Shown here: positions 49,998 to 60,328 of the stretch, piece after piece
Layout: each line of letters begins with the position of its first letter
How positions within the stretch are numbered: position 1 is the first letter of the stretch
Source of the DNA: an uncultured Pseudoteredinibacter sp.
GTDB taxonomy: Bacteria; Pseudomonadota; Gammaproteobacteria; Pseudomonadales; Cellvibrionaceae
Length of the DNA: 64,000 bases
Direction of reading: 5' to 3'
NCBI RefSeq assembly: GCF_947502065.1
Contig: NZ_CANMYE010000001.1
Location: forward strand, 248,001 to 312,000
Notes under the pieces: generated by a model
Databases searched by the model: none
What the model was told of the DNA's origin: nothing
What the model saw: the letters and a program-made list of their open reading frames with translations, nothing else
Translations under genes and position numbers: made by a program

Positions 49998-51178
49998 TGT
50001 CGAAACCCGAGCGTTTAACGATATTAGGAGCGACCGGCTCCATCGGTAAAAGTACCCTAGATGTTGCTGCACGGTACCCTCAAAAATTTCATATCTATGC
50101 ACTTTGTGCAAACCGTAACTGGCAAGCACTGCTACAGCAGGCGATTCAGTATCACCCCGAATTTGTTGTTATGGCGGATGAGTCAGCAGCGCAACAGCTG
50201 CGTGAAGCTATACAAGAACATAAGCTCAACAGCGAAGTCTTGGCAGGTAAAGATGCTTTGGAGCAGGTCTCTGCAGAAGCTGATACTGTCATGGCTGCAA
50301 TTGTGGGTGCTGCTGGGTTGTTACCAACTTTAGCGGCGGTAAAGGCGGGCAATAAGGTTTTATTGGCTAACAAGGAAAGCTTGGTAATGGCCGGTAGCCT
50401 GTTTATGGATGCCGTAACTCAGCATGAAGCGTTATTGTTGCCAATCGACAGTGAGCACAATGCGATCTTCCAGTGTCTACCAGAGAATATGAGTAGTTTA
50501 GCGAGCGCTGGAATTCGTAAGATCTTGTTGACCGGTTCTGGAGGGCCGTTTCGAGAAACGCCTCTTGCTGATTTATCCAAGGTAACGGTTGCACAAGCCT
50601 GCGCGCATCCTAACTGGTCAATGGGGCAAAAAATCTCTGTAGACTCGGCGACCATGATGAATAAAGGGCTGGAATATATAGAAGCTCGCTGGTTGTTTGC
50701 AGCGCGGCCTGAGCAGATCGAGGTGGTTTTACACCCACAAAGCGTTATTCATTCTATGGTTCAGTACAATGATGGTTCGGTTTTGGCGCAGCTCGGCCAG
50801 CCGGATATGCGTACTCCTATCGCGCATGCCATGGCCTGGCCTGAGCGTATTGAGTCTGGCGTTGAGAGTTTAGATTTTAGCCAGCTTGGAGGCTTGAGCT
50901 TTGCGGCCCCTGATCTGCAACGTTTCCCTTGTTTGGGCTTGGCCATTGAAGCTAGTAAAGTCGGTGGTAGTGCAGCAGCTTGTCTTAATGCTGCAAATGA
51001 AGAAGCGGTTGAGGCATTCTTGATGGAGCGAATAGGCTTTACCGATATTGCAAAAATAAATAATGAAGTCTTGGAGCAACACTCGGTGATTGAAGTGAAC
51101 AGCATAGATGCTGTTTTGGCCGTTGATGCGCAGGCGCGTCAGAGTGCGCAGCAATTAATCCAAGCTTTGGCGTCCTAG
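49997..51178 (+). CDS. dxr: 1-deoxy-D-xylulose 5-phosphate reductoisomerase
   Basis: Second enzyme of the MEP isoprenoid pathway; makes 2-C-methylerythritol 4-phosphate with NADPH. The 393 residues open [20 protein letters not shown] (NADPH site), then [30 protein letters not shown] with the metal ligands, [13 protein letters not shown] and [20 protein letters not shown]. All are conserved. It feeds UppS, encoded two genes upstream. ATG overlaps the cdsA stop. Confidence 0.97.
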   Translation: MSKPERLTILGATGSIGKSTLDVAARYPQKFHIYALCANRNWQALLQQAIQYHPEFVVMADESAAQQLREAIQEHKLNSEVLAGKDALEQVSAEADTVMAAIVGAAGLLPTLAAVKAGNKVLLANKESLVMAGSLFMDAVTQHEALLLPIDSEHNAIFQCLPENMSSLASAGIRKILLTGSGGPFRETPLADLSKVTVAQACAHPNWSMGQKISVDSATMMNKGLEYIEARWLFAARPEQIEVVLHPQSVIHSMVQYNDGSVLAQLGQPDMRTPIAHAMAWPERIESGVESLDFSQLGGLSFAAPDLQRFPCLGLAIEASKVGGSAAACLNAANEEAVEAFLMERIGFTDIAKINNEVLEQHSVIEVNSIDAVLAVDAQARQSAQQLIQALAS

Positions 51179-51200
51179 GTCGCGTAGAGGGGAGTATCAC

Positions 51201-52559
51201 TTGAGTCTTATCGCTACCGTATTTTGGTTTATCTTAGCCCTAGGGGTGTTAGTAACTGTTCATGAGTTTGGGCATTACTATGTCGCTCGCCGTTGCGGAG
51301 TAAAGGTTCTGCGCTTCTCGGTTGGCTTTGGTAAGGTCTTGTTTAGCTGGCGCAATAAGGAAGGCACTGAGTTTGCTTTGGCGGCGCTGCCGCTTGGCGG
51401 ATATGTCAAGATGCTTGATGAGCGCGAAGGAGAAGTTGCTGAGCATGAAAAGCATCTAGCCTTCACTCAAAAACCTGTTTTAAGCCGAATTGCCGTCGTA
51501 GTGGCAGGCCCGGTGGCCAACTTTATTTTGGCCATCTTGCTTTATTGGTTTCTTACTATGCCGGGTTATAACGAGCTCACAGCGGTGGTGGGCAAGGTGG
51601 AGCCAGGTTCAGTCGCTGCGGAGGCTGGGCTAGAGCCGGGCCAGCGAATAATCGCAGTAGATGGTCAGCCAACAGCCACCCGCCAAGAATTTGTGCAACA
51701 ATTGCTGAACCGCTTAGGTGAAAGCGGTGAGATCCTGTTTCGCGTCCAATATCCAGATTCAGATTTAAGTTATGACTCTGTTGGAGAGCTCAATGAGTGG
51801 CTGCGCGGTGATGCGGAACCCAGCCCAATCGCAGGGTTAGGGCTAACCCTTTTCTACCCACCCATTTCGATGGATCTGAGCTATATACAAGCTGATAGTC
51901 CTGCGGCAAAAGCAGGCCTAAAGGTTGGAGATAAGCTGCTAGCGGCAGACGGTAAGCGTGTTGAAGACTGGGATTGGTGGGTGGAGTATGTAAAAGCCCG
52001 TGCCAATCAAAGCTTTAGCTTGAGCTATGAGCGCGACGGTAAGCTGATCGAGACGGACATTACCCCTGCGGCAGTAACCTTAGACGATGGCAGTGTGATC
52101 GGTCGTGTAGGGGTTAGGGCCACTCAGACACCTTGGCCAAAGGACATGATCATCAAGCGCCAATATGGCTTTGTACAGTCCTTTGTGGTGGCTGTCGATA
52201 AAACTTGGGAACAATCCATATTTGTACTTGTCTCTTTGAAGAAGCTGATTGTTGGGCAAATATCCACGAAAAACTTGAGCGGACCTCTTACCATTGCTAA
52301 AGTGGCGGGCGATTCGGCCAAGGCTGGCTGGCAGCAATTTATCACATTGCTGGCTTTGCTAAGTGTATTTCTCGGGGTTATGAACCTATTGCCGATTCCG
52401 GTTCTGGATGGCGGCCATCTGCTCTACTACGTTATTGAGCTGGTTAAAGGGAGTCCTTTGCCAGAGCGGGTACAGTTATGGGGGTATCAGATTGGCATGG
52501 TTATGGTGCTTTGCATCATGTGTGTAGCGTTGTACAACGACGTCATGCGCTTGTTTTAA
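51201..52559 (+). CDS. rseP: Site-2 protease RseP
   Basis: Intramembrane zinc protease that makes the second cut in RseA, releasing sigma-E when outer-membrane proteins misfold. Start is TTG at 51201 with GGAG at good distance. Of 452 residues: HEFGHYYVARRCGVKVLRFS in the first helix with the HExxH zinc motif, a second helix VVVAGPVANFILAILLYWFL, two PDZ domains (about 115-190 and 210-290), and the third zinc ligand in NLLPIPVLDGGHLLYYVIE near 395. Fits the position next to bamA and skp, both sigma-E regulated in enterics. Confidence 0.96.
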   Translation: MSLIATVFWFILALGVLVTVHEFGHYYVARRCGVKVLRFSVGFGKVLFSWRNKEGTEFALAALPLGGYVKMLDEREGEVAEHEKHLAFTQKPVLSRIAVVVAGPVANFILAILLYWFLTMPGYNELTAVVGKVEPGSVAAEAGLEPGQRIIAVDGQPTATRQEFVQQLLNRLGESGEILFRVQYPDSDLSYDSVGELNEWLRGDAEPSPIAGLGLTLFYPPISMDLSYIQADSPAAKAGLKVGDKLLAADGKRVEDWDWWVEYVKARANQSFSLSYERDGKLIETDITPAAVTLDDGSVIGRVGVRATQTPWPKDMIIKRQYGFVQSFVVAVDKTWEQSIFVLVSLKKLIVGQISTKNLSGPLTIAKVAGDSAKAGWQQFITLLALLSVFLGVMNLLPIPVLDGGHLLYYVIELVKGSPLPERVQLWGYQIGMVMVLCIMCVALYNDVMRLF

Positions 52560-52683
52560 GAATACTTGTTGTATGCAGCCGCATTAAGACCAATTAAGCG
52601 GGTACATGAACTAAGGCTGGGGCACCGGCTTTAGTGTAAATATAAAGAGCTAGGCTCAACACTAATTAATGATTAAGCATAAT

Positions 52684-55290
52684 ATGAAGCGTATCAGAGA
52701 CTTTATTCTTATCTTCACCTTACTGCCAGCACTGGCATATGCCCAAGCATTTCGGGTGAACGACATTCGCCTTGAGGGGCTGCAACGCGTTTCGGCGGGT
52801 ACCGTATTTGCCTCCTTGCCTATTCAGATTGGTGAAGAGTTGGACAGCTTAGCCATTCAAAATGCGACTCGAGCCTTGTTTAAAACTGGCTACTTTGCAG
52901 ATATTCAGATTGGTCGCGATGGCAACGTTCTGGTGGTAACTGTGATAGAGCGTCCTGCGATTAGCGAGATCTCTATTGAAGGTAACAAAGCCATTAAAAC
53001 TGAAGATCTGATGAAAGGGCTAAATGATAATGGCCTAGCGGAAGGTCAGATCTTTAAGCGAGCCACTTTGGAAGGTCTGACCCAAGAATTGCGTCGCCAG
53101 TATGTTGCTCAAGGTCGATACAGTGCTGATGTAGAGGCCACCGTAGTTGATTTGCCTCGAAACCAAGTTAAATTGCAGATTGATGTTGATGAAGGCGATG
53201 TAGCCTCTATTAAGCATATCAATATTGTTGGTAACTCGGCCTTCGATGATGAAGAGCTAATTGAGTTGTTTGAGTTAAAGACCTCGGGCTGGTTTTCTTG
53301 GATGAGCAGTGATGATCGCTATGCCAAGGAAAAATTGAGCGGTGATATTGAGCGTCTGGAAAGTTATTATCTTGATCGCGGTTACCTTAAATTCGAAATT
53401 GATTCCACTCAAGTGAGCCTAAGCCCTAATAAAGAGGCCGTATTTATTACGGTAAATATCAACGAGGGTGATGTTTACGAGGTCAGCGAGGTTGAGTTGG
53501 CAGGTGACCCGGTTTTACCTGAAGAAGAGATGCGTATACTTCTTTTGATGCGAGAGGGGCAAAAGTTCTCCCAAGTGTTAATGACCACCACTGAAGAGTA
53601 TATGACCAAGCGTTTAGGCAATGAAGGCTATACTTTTGCAGAGGTTAAGGGAATGCCTGACGTCGATGAAGAAACAGGTAAGGTAAAAATTACCTTCTTT
53701 ATAGACCCTGGTAAACGTGCATACGTCAATCGTATTGAGTTTCGTGGCAATACCACCACGGCTGACAATGTTTTGCGCCGTGAAATGCGTCAGTTAGAAG
53801 GTGCTTCAGCATCCTCGCTAAAAATTGAGCAGTCTAAAGTTCGTCTTGAGCGTTTAGGTTTCTTTAAGGAAGTAAAAGTAGATACCAAAGAGGTCCCGGG
53901 TTCCGCGGATTTGGTAGATGTAGAGTACACAGTTGAAGAGCAGCCTTCAGGTAGCGTGGGAGCGAGCGTTGGTTACGCCCAGGGCTCCGGGTTAGTGTTA
54001 GGAGCTAATGTTCAGCAAGATAACTGGCTTGGTACAGGCAAGCGCGTTGGTTTTAATGTTAGTCGAAGTAGCTACCAAACAGCTTATAGTTTTAACTATA
54101 CGGACCCTTACTTTACACCTGATGGAGTAAGTCGCGGTTTTAGTGTTTTTTACCAATCGCGTGACTATTCTCGTATCAACGTATCTAGTTATTCTACGGA
54201 TAGCTATGGTGCCAGCGTTAACTTTGGTTATCCGATTTCTGAAATCGAGAGAATTGGTTTTAATATAGGCTATCAGAACCTATCGATTGAAACTGGCCCG
54301 TTTGCGGTTCAGGAAATTATTGGAAGTCCACGCCGGGTTAATAATGCGGTTGATATGTATCTGAATCAGTCTGATGCCGATGAAATTGCTGATATATTAG
54401 GTACATCCCCATTGGAGGAATATGACTTCTCTGGAAGTTTGAGCGACGCAAGCAGCTTACTTGATGCTCAATCACCTCAAGGCTTTGTAGACGAAAATGG
54501 CGATTCGTTTAACTTGGTGACGACTTCGGTAAACTGGGCCAAATCTACTCTTAACCGGGGTCGGTTGGCTACGCGTGGCGTTTCCCAGAGATTGTCTCTT
54601 GAATTATCTCTGCCAGGTGGTGATCTTGAATACTATAAGCTGAATTATACAGCGCAATATTATCGCCCGATAACTAATAGCTTGACCTTACGCCTGCGCA
54701 CCCGTCTTGGTTATGCCGACTCATATGGGGATACTACAGAACTGCCATTCTTCCAGCACTACTATGCTGGTGGCTTTGGTTCGGTACGTGGCTTTAAACG
54801 TAATACCCTGGGCCCTCAGAGTACGCCTGCAGAAGTCTACCAAACCCAGTATGCTACTTGGGAAGATACCAATGGTGATGGTATTCGAAACACTAACGAG
54901 GTTTCCAATCTGGCCTATATTATTAACGCCGATGGTGAGCTAGTTACTACTCAGTTAAACAATAACACTGATCGAAATAATCCATTTGGTGGTAACATAT
55001 TGATCGAGGGTAGTGCTGAGGTCTTGTTCCCTCTGCCATTTATTAAAGATCAGCGCTCTTTGCAGTCTGCTTTCTTTATTGATGCTGGTAACGTATTTGA
55101 TACTGAATGTGGCTCAAGTCAGCAAAACTGTTTTGATGTTGATATAAGTAAGGTTAGCGCCTCGGTTGGTATCGGTGTTACTTGGATATCGGGCTTTGGT
55201 CCATTAACCTTTAGCATCGCTAAACCGATTCGCGAAAACGAATTTGATGAAACCGAGTTCTTCCAGTTCTCATTGGGTACTCAGTTTTAA
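52684..55290 (+). CDS. bamA: Outer-membrane protein assembly factor BamA
   Basis: Core of the BAM complex that folds beta-barrel proteins into the outer membrane. ATG at 52684 gives 868 residues with a normal signal peptide (MKRIRDFILIFTLLPALAYA, cut after AYA or AQA); an ATG at 52669 would add five residues. Neither has a good ribosome site. Five POTRA domains span about residues 20-420, beginning FRVNDIRLEGLQRVSAGTV. A 16-strand Omp85 barrel follows, with the loop-6 motif GSVRGFKRNTLGP and a C-terminal phenylalanine (FSLGTQF). Longer than E. coli BamA (810), partly from acidic extracellular loops (around FAVQEIIGSPRR and TNGDGIRNTNE). Confidence 0.96.
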   Translation: MKRIRDFILIFTLLPALAYAQAFRVNDIRLEGLQRVSAGTVFASLPIQIGEELDSLAIQNATRALFKTGYFADIQIGRDGNVLVVTVIERPAISEISIEGNKAIKTEDLMKGLNDNGLAEGQIFKRATLEGLTQELRRQYVAQGRYSADVEATVVDLPRNQVKLQIDVDEGDVASIKHINIVGNSAFDDEELIELFELKTSGWFSWMSSDDRYAKEKLSGDIERLESYYLDRGYLKFEIDSTQVSLSPNKEAVFITVNINEGDVYEVSEVELAGDPVLPEEEMRILLLMREGQKFSQVLMTTTEEYMTKRLGNEGYTFAEVKGMPDVDEETGKVKITFFIDPGKRAYVNRIEFRGNTTTADNVLRREMRQLEGASASSLKIEQSKVRLERLGFFKEVKVDTKEVPGSADLVDVEYTVEEQPSGSVGASVGYAQGSGLVLGANVQQDNWLGTGKRVGFNVSRSSYQTAYSFNYTDPYFTPDGVSRGFSVFYQSRDYSRINVSSYSTDSYGASVNFGYPISEIERIGFNIGYQNLSIETGPFAVQEIIGSPRRVNNAVDMYLNQSDADEIADILGTSPLEEYDFSGSLSDASSLLDAQSPQGFVDENGDSFNLVTTSVNWAKSTLNRGRLATRGVSQRLSLELSLPGGDLEYYKLNYTAQYYRPITNSLTLRLRTRLGYADSYGDTTELPFFQHYYAGGFGSVRGFKRNTLGPQSTPAEVYQTQYATWEDTNGDGIRNTNEVSNLAYIINADGELVTTQLNNNTDRNNPFGGNILIEGSAEVLFPLPFIKDQRSLQSAFFIDAGNVFDTECGSSQQNCFDVDISKVSASVGIGVTWISGFGPLTFSIAKPIRENEFDETEFFQFSLGTQF

Positions 55291-55293
55291 TCA

Positions 55294-55334
55294 CACGGCT
55301 GTGCATTTGCCAGTCAATAACAACAGCAGCCGTG
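55294..55334 (+). repeat. Hairpin between bamA and skp
   Basis: CACGGCTG at 55294-55301 pairs perfectly with CAGCCGTG at 55327-55334 around a 25-nt loop, in the 86-bp gap between the two genes. No T-run follows. It may cap the bamA mRNA end or cause partial termination, separating bamA and skp expression. Confidence 0.4.
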
Positions 55335-55376
55335 CTGCATAGATTAACCATTATGGTTAAATATTGGAGATAGATA

Positions 55377-55889
55377 GTGAAAAACATGAAGATCGCTTTG
55401 GCTTTTGTCGCAGCCGTATTGTTCTCAAACGTGACCTTGGCCCAAGGCAAAATTGGCGTGATGGATTTGCAGACGGCGATTATTCGCAGCGAAGCAGCTC
55501 AAAAAGAGCTTAAAGCATTGAGCGCTAAGCCTGAGTATGTTGCTCTGACCTCTCAAGCGGAAACTCTAAATTCAGATATGAAAGCGTTATACGAAGAGAT
55601 GCAAACCAAAGGTTTGACTTGGTCGGATGAGCGTAAGGCCAAGCAACTTAAGGAGATCGAGTACAAGCGTGCTGATCAGCAGCTACTGGCTAAGAAATTG
55701 CAGCAAGAGCAAAACGAAATCTACCAGAAGCTATTTAAAAAGTATGGTAAGCAAGCAAACGATATTGCCAAAGAAATCATCAAAACCGGCGGTTACGGTT
55801 TGGTTTTGAATCCGCAATCTGTGCTTCACGCTGATACCGGTTACGACATTACTTCTCAGATTACTGATCGCCTTAATAAAGCTAAGTAA
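55377..55889 (+). CDS. skp: Periplasmic chaperone Skp (OmpH)
   Basis: Trimeric jellyfish-like chaperone that carries unfolded outer-membrane proteins across the periplasm to BAM. GTG at 55377 is preferred: GGAG lies seven bases upstream, while the ATG at 55386 is too far. The 170 residues start with a signal peptide (IALAFVAAVLFSNVTLAQ) and continue GKIGVMDLQTAIIRSEAAQK, then two long helices rich in Lys, Gln and Glu (about 60-130), and the closing AKEIIKTGGYGLVLNPQSVL, typical of OmpH. Confidence 0.93.
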   Translation: MKNMKIALAFVAAVLFSNVTLAQGKIGVMDLQTAIIRSEAAQKELKALSAKPEYVALTSQAETLNSDMKALYEEMQTKGLTWSDERKAKQLKEIEYKRADQQLLAKKLQQEQNEIYQKLFKKYGKQANDIAKEIIKTGGYGLVLNPQSVLHADTGYDITSQITDRLNKAK

Positions 55890-55931
55890 TCTATAAGCCC
55901 TGTTGAATGGGCCGTAAAAGCTGCATCAGCT

Positions 55932-55953
55932 AAAGCTGCATGCGGCTTTTTTT
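55932..55953 (+). terminator. Intrinsic terminator after skp
   Basis: AAAGCTG at 55932-55938 pairs with CGGCTTT-type sequence at 55943-55949 (one G-T pair) around a CATG loop, running into seven T through 55953. It separates bamA-skp from lpxD. The 129-bp stretch after it probably carries an lpxD promoter. Confidence 0.7.
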
Positions 55954-56082
55954 ATGGCTATTTGAGCTGAAATTTCATTGTAAGCCTTAGCTCAGAATAA
56001 GGCCCTAGAGTTAGGGCATCGTAAATCAAAGCCTAATTTGATATGGTTCCCTATTAAATTTAAGTAGAGAAGGGAAAGCCTC

Positions 56083-57132
56083 GTGGCAAATAATCAAACT
56101 TTCACCTTGCAAGAGCTACTTAACCACCTGCAGGACGTATTACCGGAAAATCTCGCCGTAGAGTTGCAGGGGGCTGATCAAAGCTTGCAGATTAGAGCGA
56201 TGGCTACATTGCAAACAGCCCAAGCGGACGAAATAAGCTTTTTAGCTAATCCAAGCTATCGTAAATACCTCGCCAGCAGTGATGCCGCTGTCGTTATTTT
56301 ACACCCTAATGAAGTAGAACATTTTAGCGGCCCTAAAATTATCTGCGCTCAGCCTTATATTGCTTTTGCAGTATTAACATCCTTGTTCAAACGCTCCCCG
56401 GCGCAAAGCCAAGGGATCCACCCGAGTGCCGTGGTGGATGCGAGCGCTAAAGTGAATGAGAGTGCATGGGTTGGGCCAAACTGTGTTGTGCAGGCTGGTG
56501 CTCATATTGGAGCCAATAGCCATTTGGAAGCCGGAGTGTTTATTGGTGAGGATGTAACTATAGGGCAAGGTTGCCGGCTGCACTCCAATGTCAGTATCGA
56601 GGCTGCTGTTTGTATGGGTGATCGGGTAGAGATCCATAACAACACGGTAATTGGCTCGGAAGGGTTTGGCTTTGCATCAACTGGCCAAGCTTGGTTAAAA
56701 GTTCATCAACTAGGCAGTGTGCAAATTGGCAATGATGTGGAAATCGGTGCATCTACGACGATTGATCGTGGGGCTTTGGACAATACCGTCATTAGTGATG
56801 GCGTAAAGATCGATAATCAAGTGCAAATTGCGCATAATGTTCGTATTGGAGAGCATAGCGCGATTGCCGCATGCGTTGGTATTTCTGGTAGCGCCGTTAT
56901 CGGTAAACACTGTACCTTAGCCGGCGGAGTTGGCTTGGTTGGGCATATCGAATTAGCGGATAAAGTTCATATTACCGGAATGACGATGGTGACTAAGTCT
57001 ATCACCGAAGCTGGCTCATACTCTTCAGGGACGCCAATGATGCCTACGGAGAAATGGCGCCGCAGTGCGGTAAGGTTTTCCCAGCTAGATAAACTGGCTG
57101 GAACCGTTAGGACATTGAGCAAGGATAAGTAA
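56083..57132 (+). CDS. lpxD: UDP-3-O-(3-hydroxyacyl)glucosamine N-acyltransferase LpxD
   Basis: Third step of lipid A synthesis; N-acylates UDP-3-O-acyl-glucosamine from acyl-ACP. GTG start at 56083 behind AAGGGA. The 349 residues have an N-terminal uridine-binding domain (about 1-105, including [20 protein letters not shown]) and a left-handed beta-helix of hexapeptide repeats from about 110, with the catalytic His in [20 protein letters not shown] and [20 protein letters not shown] near the end. A hairpin-like TGACAG/CTGTCA lies in the gap before fabZ, but without a clean T-run. Confidence 0.96.
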   Translation: MANNQTFTLQELLNHLQDVLPENLAVELQGADQSLQIRAMATLQTAQADEISFLANPSYRKYLASSDAAVVILHPNEVEHFSGPKIICAQPYIAFAVLTSLFKRSPAQSQGIHPSAVVDASAKVNESAWVGPNCVVQAGAHIGANSHLEAGVFIGEDVTIGQGCRLHSNVSIEAAVCMGDRVEIHNNTVIGSEGFGFASTGQAWLKVHQLGSVQIGNDVEIGASTTIDRGALDNTVISDGVKIDNQVQIAHNVRIGEHSAIAACVGISGSAVIGKHCTLAGGVGLVGHIELADKVHITGMTMVTKSITEAGSYSSGTPMMPTEKWRRSAVRFSQLDKLAGTVRTLSKDK

Positions 57133-57232
57133 AAGCTCGAATTGTCATATTCTGGCAATAACATGGGCATGCAAAACTGACAGTGAATACGCTGTCACTG
57201 CTTTTAAGCTGAGTACCTTAGGAAGTGAATAC

Positions 57233-57673
57233 ATGATGGAAATCCAAGAGATACGCGAGTATCTACCCCATCGCTACCCTTTTCTGCTGGTTGATCGTGT
57301 GACCGAACTAGTCGAGGGTGATTATATTGTGGCCTATAAGAACATCACTATAAACGAGGAAGTTTTTAATGGGCACTTTCCTCAAATGCCTATTTTTCCG
57401 GGCGTGATGATTGTTGAGGCTATGGCCCAGGCCGCTGGTATCCTGGGGTTTAAGACCCTGGATAAAACCCCTGCCGATGGGTCTATTTACCTGTTCGCCG
57501 GCGCAGATAAAGTTCGTTTTAAACGCCAAGTCGTTCCCGGTGATCGCTTACAGCTGGAAGCCAAAATTGTTTCAGAGAAGCGCGGTATCTGGAAATTTGA
57601 TTGTAAAGCCAGTGTTGATGGCGTTTTAGCGGCATCTGCCTCTATAATGTGTGCTGATCGACCGGTAAAATAA
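57233..57673 (+). CDS. fabZ: 3-hydroxyacyl-ACP dehydratase FabZ
   Basis: Dehydrates 3-hydroxyacyl-ACP in fatty acid elongation, competing with LpxA/LpxD for the same substrate pool. The 146 residues form a hot-dog fold with [40 protein letters not shown] (catalytic His and Glu) and [22 protein letters not shown] at 57233 with AGGA nine to ten bases upstream; a second ATG follows directly. Confidence 0.97.
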   Translation: MMEIQEIREYLPHRYPFLLVDRVTELVEGDYIVAYKNITINEEVFNGHFPQMPIFPGVMIVEAMAQAAGILGFKTLDKTPADGSIYLFAGADKVRFKRQVVPGDRLQLEAKIVSEKRGIWKFDCKASVDGVLAASASIMCADRPVK

Positions 57674-57707
57674 TTACCGTAGCGTCACCGATACAAAGAG
57701 AGAGAAA

Positions 57708-58496
57708 TTGTTGACTGAAGCAAGCCTTATTGACCCCCGGGCCATTATCGACCCTAGTGCGCAGATCGCTGATGATGTTGAGGTTGGCCCTTGGTCGATC
57801 ATTGGGCCTAATGTGAGCATCGCTGAAGGCACTGTCGTGCATTCTCATGTGATTATTAAGGGGCCAACTAAGATAGGTCGTAATAATCGTATTTTTCAGT
57901 TTTCCAGCATTGGTGAGGACACCCCGGATCTTAAGTATCAAGGTGAACCTACTACTCTGACTATTGGTGATAACAACACTATCCGCGAAGGCGTAACGAT
58001 TCATCGCGGTACCGTTCAAGATCGCGGCGAAACGCTTATTGGCAGCGATAACTTGATCATGGCCTATGCCCATATAGGCCACGACTCTGTGGTCGGTAAC
58101 AATTGCGTCTTAATTAACAATGCAAGCTTGGCGGGGCATGTACATGTCGATGATTGGGCAATCTTGGGAGGCTACACCTTAGTTCACCAGTTTTGTCGTA
58201 TTGGTGCCCACAGCTTTACGGGTATGGGCTCTGCCATTGGCAAAGATGTTCCGGCCTATGTGATGGTCTCTGGTGCACCAGCAAGTGCTCGCAGCATTAA
58301 TGCCGAAGGTCTGCGTCGCCGCGGGTTTAGCAAAGAAGATATTGCTGCTGTAAACAAAGCCTATAAGCTAGTGTACCGCCGTGGTCTCACTGTTGATGAA
58401 GCGCTTGAGGAGCTAAACGCCCTCAAACAAAACAGCAGTAAAGTCGAAGCCTTAATCGAGTCCTTGCAAAAGTCCACCCGCGGCATCATTCGCTAA
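57708..58496 (+). CDS. lpxA: UDP-N-acetylglucosamine O-acyltransferase LpxA
   Basis: First step of lipid A synthesis; moves a 3-hydroxyacyl chain from ACP to UDP-GlcNAc. Start is TTG at 57708 or TTG at 57711, behind AGAGAGAG; no ATG is near. The 262 residues give a beta-helix trimer: LIDPRAIIDPSAQIADDVEV, NRIFQFSSIGEDTPDLKYQG, IREGVTIHRGTVQDRGET, LIMAYAHIGHDSVVGNNCVL with the catalytic His, and a C-terminal helical part with GLRRRGFSKEDIAAVNKAYK. Length equals E. coli LpxA (262). Confidence 0.97.
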   Translation: MLTEASLIDPRAIIDPSAQIADDVEVGPWSIIGPNVSIAEGTVVHSHVIIKGPTKIGRNNRIFQFSSIGEDTPDLKYQGEPTTLTIGDNNTIREGVTIHRGTVQDRGETLIGSDNLIMAYAHIGHDSVVGNNCVLINNASLAGHVHVDDWAILGGYTLVHQFCRIGAHSFTGMGSAIGKDVPAYVMVSGAPASARSINAEGLRRRGFSKEDIAAVNKAYKLVYRRGLTVDEALEELNALKQNSSKVEALIESLQKSTRGIIR

Positions 58497-58502
58497 AATA
58501 TC

Positions 58503-59657
58503 ATGCATATCGCAATAGTCGTCGGTGAGATGTCCGGAGATATTCTAGGCGCAGATTTAATGCTGGCATTACGTCAGCGTTTTCCAGATGCCAACTTTTC
58601 GGGTATTGGTGGTGAGCGAATGCTGGCTCTAGGCTTCGAGTCTTTTTTTCCGCAAGATCGACTAGCGGTTATGGGTTTTATTGAGCCGCTTAAAAGGTTG
58701 CCCGAACTACTACGGATACGGAAATTTCTTCGCCAGCATTATTTGGCCAATCCACCCGATGTTTATATTGGTATTGATTCACCAGATTTTAACCTGCCCA
58801 TCGAAAAGACACTCAAAGAAGCGGGAATCCCAACAGCTCATTACGTTAGCCCTTCGGTATGGGCTTGGCGGCAGGGGCGTATACACGGGATTAAGCGCTC
58901 AGTGGATTTGATGTTGACCATTTTGCCCTTTGAAACTGAGATATATAAAGAACACGATATTCCCGTTCAATTTGTGGGGCACCCCTTGGCTGACGAGTTT
59001 GATATCGAAACCGATACTAAAGCGGCACGGCAAGATCTAGGCTTGGGCTTAGATGAGCATATTGTGGCCCTAATGCCCGGAAGCCGTAGCGCTGAAGTAA
59101 AACACTTGGCACCGGTTTTTTTAAAAGCCGCGACGATATACTCGCTGGCTCATAAGGTGCGTTTTATATTACCCGCCGCTAATCAGGACCGACTAACACA
59201 GCTAAAAGAGATTATTGCTGAGTTAAAGAGTGCAGGGGAGATTGGGGAAGACTTTTCAATCGATCTATATTTGGGGAACTCTAAACAGTTAATGGCTGCT
59301 GCTGATGGCGTGTTAATGGCTTCTGGTACGACTAGCTTAGAGGCCTTGTTGTTAAAAAAGCCAATGGTTGTAGCCTATAAAAAAGATTGGTTCAGTGCTT
59401 GGTTGACCCGCCGACTGATCAAAACCAAGTATATTTCGCTGCCAAATTTATTGGCAGGGGAAGAGCTGGTACCAGAAATTCTTCAGGAAGACTGTACTGC
59501 TGAGAATCTAGCCCAAGCTTTAAATCAGCAGCTGCAAGATCAAGCGCATCGTGATCAGTTAATCCATAGGTTTACAAAAATTCATCGGCTGCTGCAACAA
59601 CAAGCCGGTGAGCTTGCCGCTAAGGCCATAAATAAACAGCTACTGTCTGCTAGCTAG
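58503..59657 (+). CDS. lpxB: Lipid A disaccharide synthase LpxB
   Basis: GT-B glycosyltransferase of family 19 that joins two acylated glucosamines to form the lipid A disaccharide. The 384 residues show [20 protein letters not shown] (N-terminal signature), [87 protein letters not shown] and [23 protein letters not shown] at 58503 lies six bases after the lpxA stop. Confidence 0.97.
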   Translation: MHIAIVVGEMSGDILGADLMLALRQRFPDANFSGIGGERMLALGFESFFPQDRLAVMGFIEPLKRLPELLRIRKFLRQHYLANPPDVYIGIDSPDFNLPIEKTLKEAGIPTAHYVSPSVWAWRQGRIHGIKRSVDLMLTILPFETEIYKEHDIPVQFVGHPLADEFDIETDTKAARQDLGLGLDEHIVALMPGSRSAEVKHLAPVFLKAATIYSLAHKVRFILPAANQDRLTQLKEIIAELKSAGEIGEDFSIDLYLGNSKQLMAAADGVLMASGTTSLEALLLKKPMVVAYKKDWFSAWLTRRLIKTKYISLPNLLAGEELVPEILQEDCTAENLAQALNQQLQDQAHRDQLIHRFTKIHRLLQQQAGELAAKAINKQLLSAS

Positions 59658-59710
59658 TTCTTTTCAGCTATTTTAAGCCACTACATTTATCTACCACCGA
59701 GAATAGTAAT

Positions 59711-60328
59711 ATGAGCCAAGATCTAGGTCCTTTTATCAGTCAATATCAAGGGGGCCTTGTGGCGGGGGTTGATGAAGTAGGGCGTGGGCCTTTGGCTGGT
59801 GATGTGGTTACAGCGGCAGTTATTCTAGATCCCGAAAACCCCATCGAAGGATTGAACGACTCGAAGAAGCTGAGTGAGAAAAAGCGAAATGCCTTATTTG
59901 AAGAGATTCAAGAAAAGGCTTTATGTTGGGCAATCGCCAGAGCCAGCGTGGCGGAAATCGATGAACTTAATATATTACAGGCTAGCTTGTTGGCCATGAA
60001 GCGCGCGGTAGAAGCTTTGGCCGTTCAGCCGGAACATGTACTGGTTGATGGCAACAAAATTCCTAAATGGACCTACCAGGCCGAGGCTGTAGTTAAAGGT
60101 GATGGCAGAGTGGCTTGCATTGGCGCTGCATCCATATTGGCTAAGGTCACTCGCGATAGAGAAATGGCTGATTTTGATGCGGTGTATCCGGGCTATGGTT
60201 TTGCAGGCCATAAAGGGTACCCAACTAAAATACATATGGAAGCTGTCGAGCGACTTGGCGTTTGCCCAATTCATCGCAGGTCTTATGGCCCTATTAAAGC
60301 TAAGCTTGAGCAAATTGAATTATTTTGA
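59711..60328 (+). CDS. rnhB: Ribonuclease HII
   Basis: Cuts RNA in RNA-DNA hybrids, including single ribonucleotides in DNA. The 205 residues carry [20 protein letters not shown] with the Asp-Glu pair, [31 protein letters not shown] (Asp), [20 protein letters not shown] (Asp) and [20 protein letters not shown]. Last gene of the conserved cluster; in many gammaproteobacteria dnaE follows, but here it does not. Confidence 0.96.
   Translation: MSQDLGPFISQYQGGLVAGVDEVGRGPLAGDVVTAAVILDPENPIEGLNDSKKLSEKKRNALFEEIQEKALCWAIARASVAEIDELNILQASLLAMKRAVEALAVQPEHVLVDGNKIPKWTYQAEAVVKGDGRVACIGAASILAKVTRDREMADFDAVYPGYGFAGHKGYPTKIHMEAVERLGVCPIHRRSYGPIKAKLEQIELF

Noticed and set aside
57140..57215. Terminator between lpxD and fabZ
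   Set aside because: TGACAG/CTGTCA hairpin lacks an adjacent T-run and the gene order argues for one operon.
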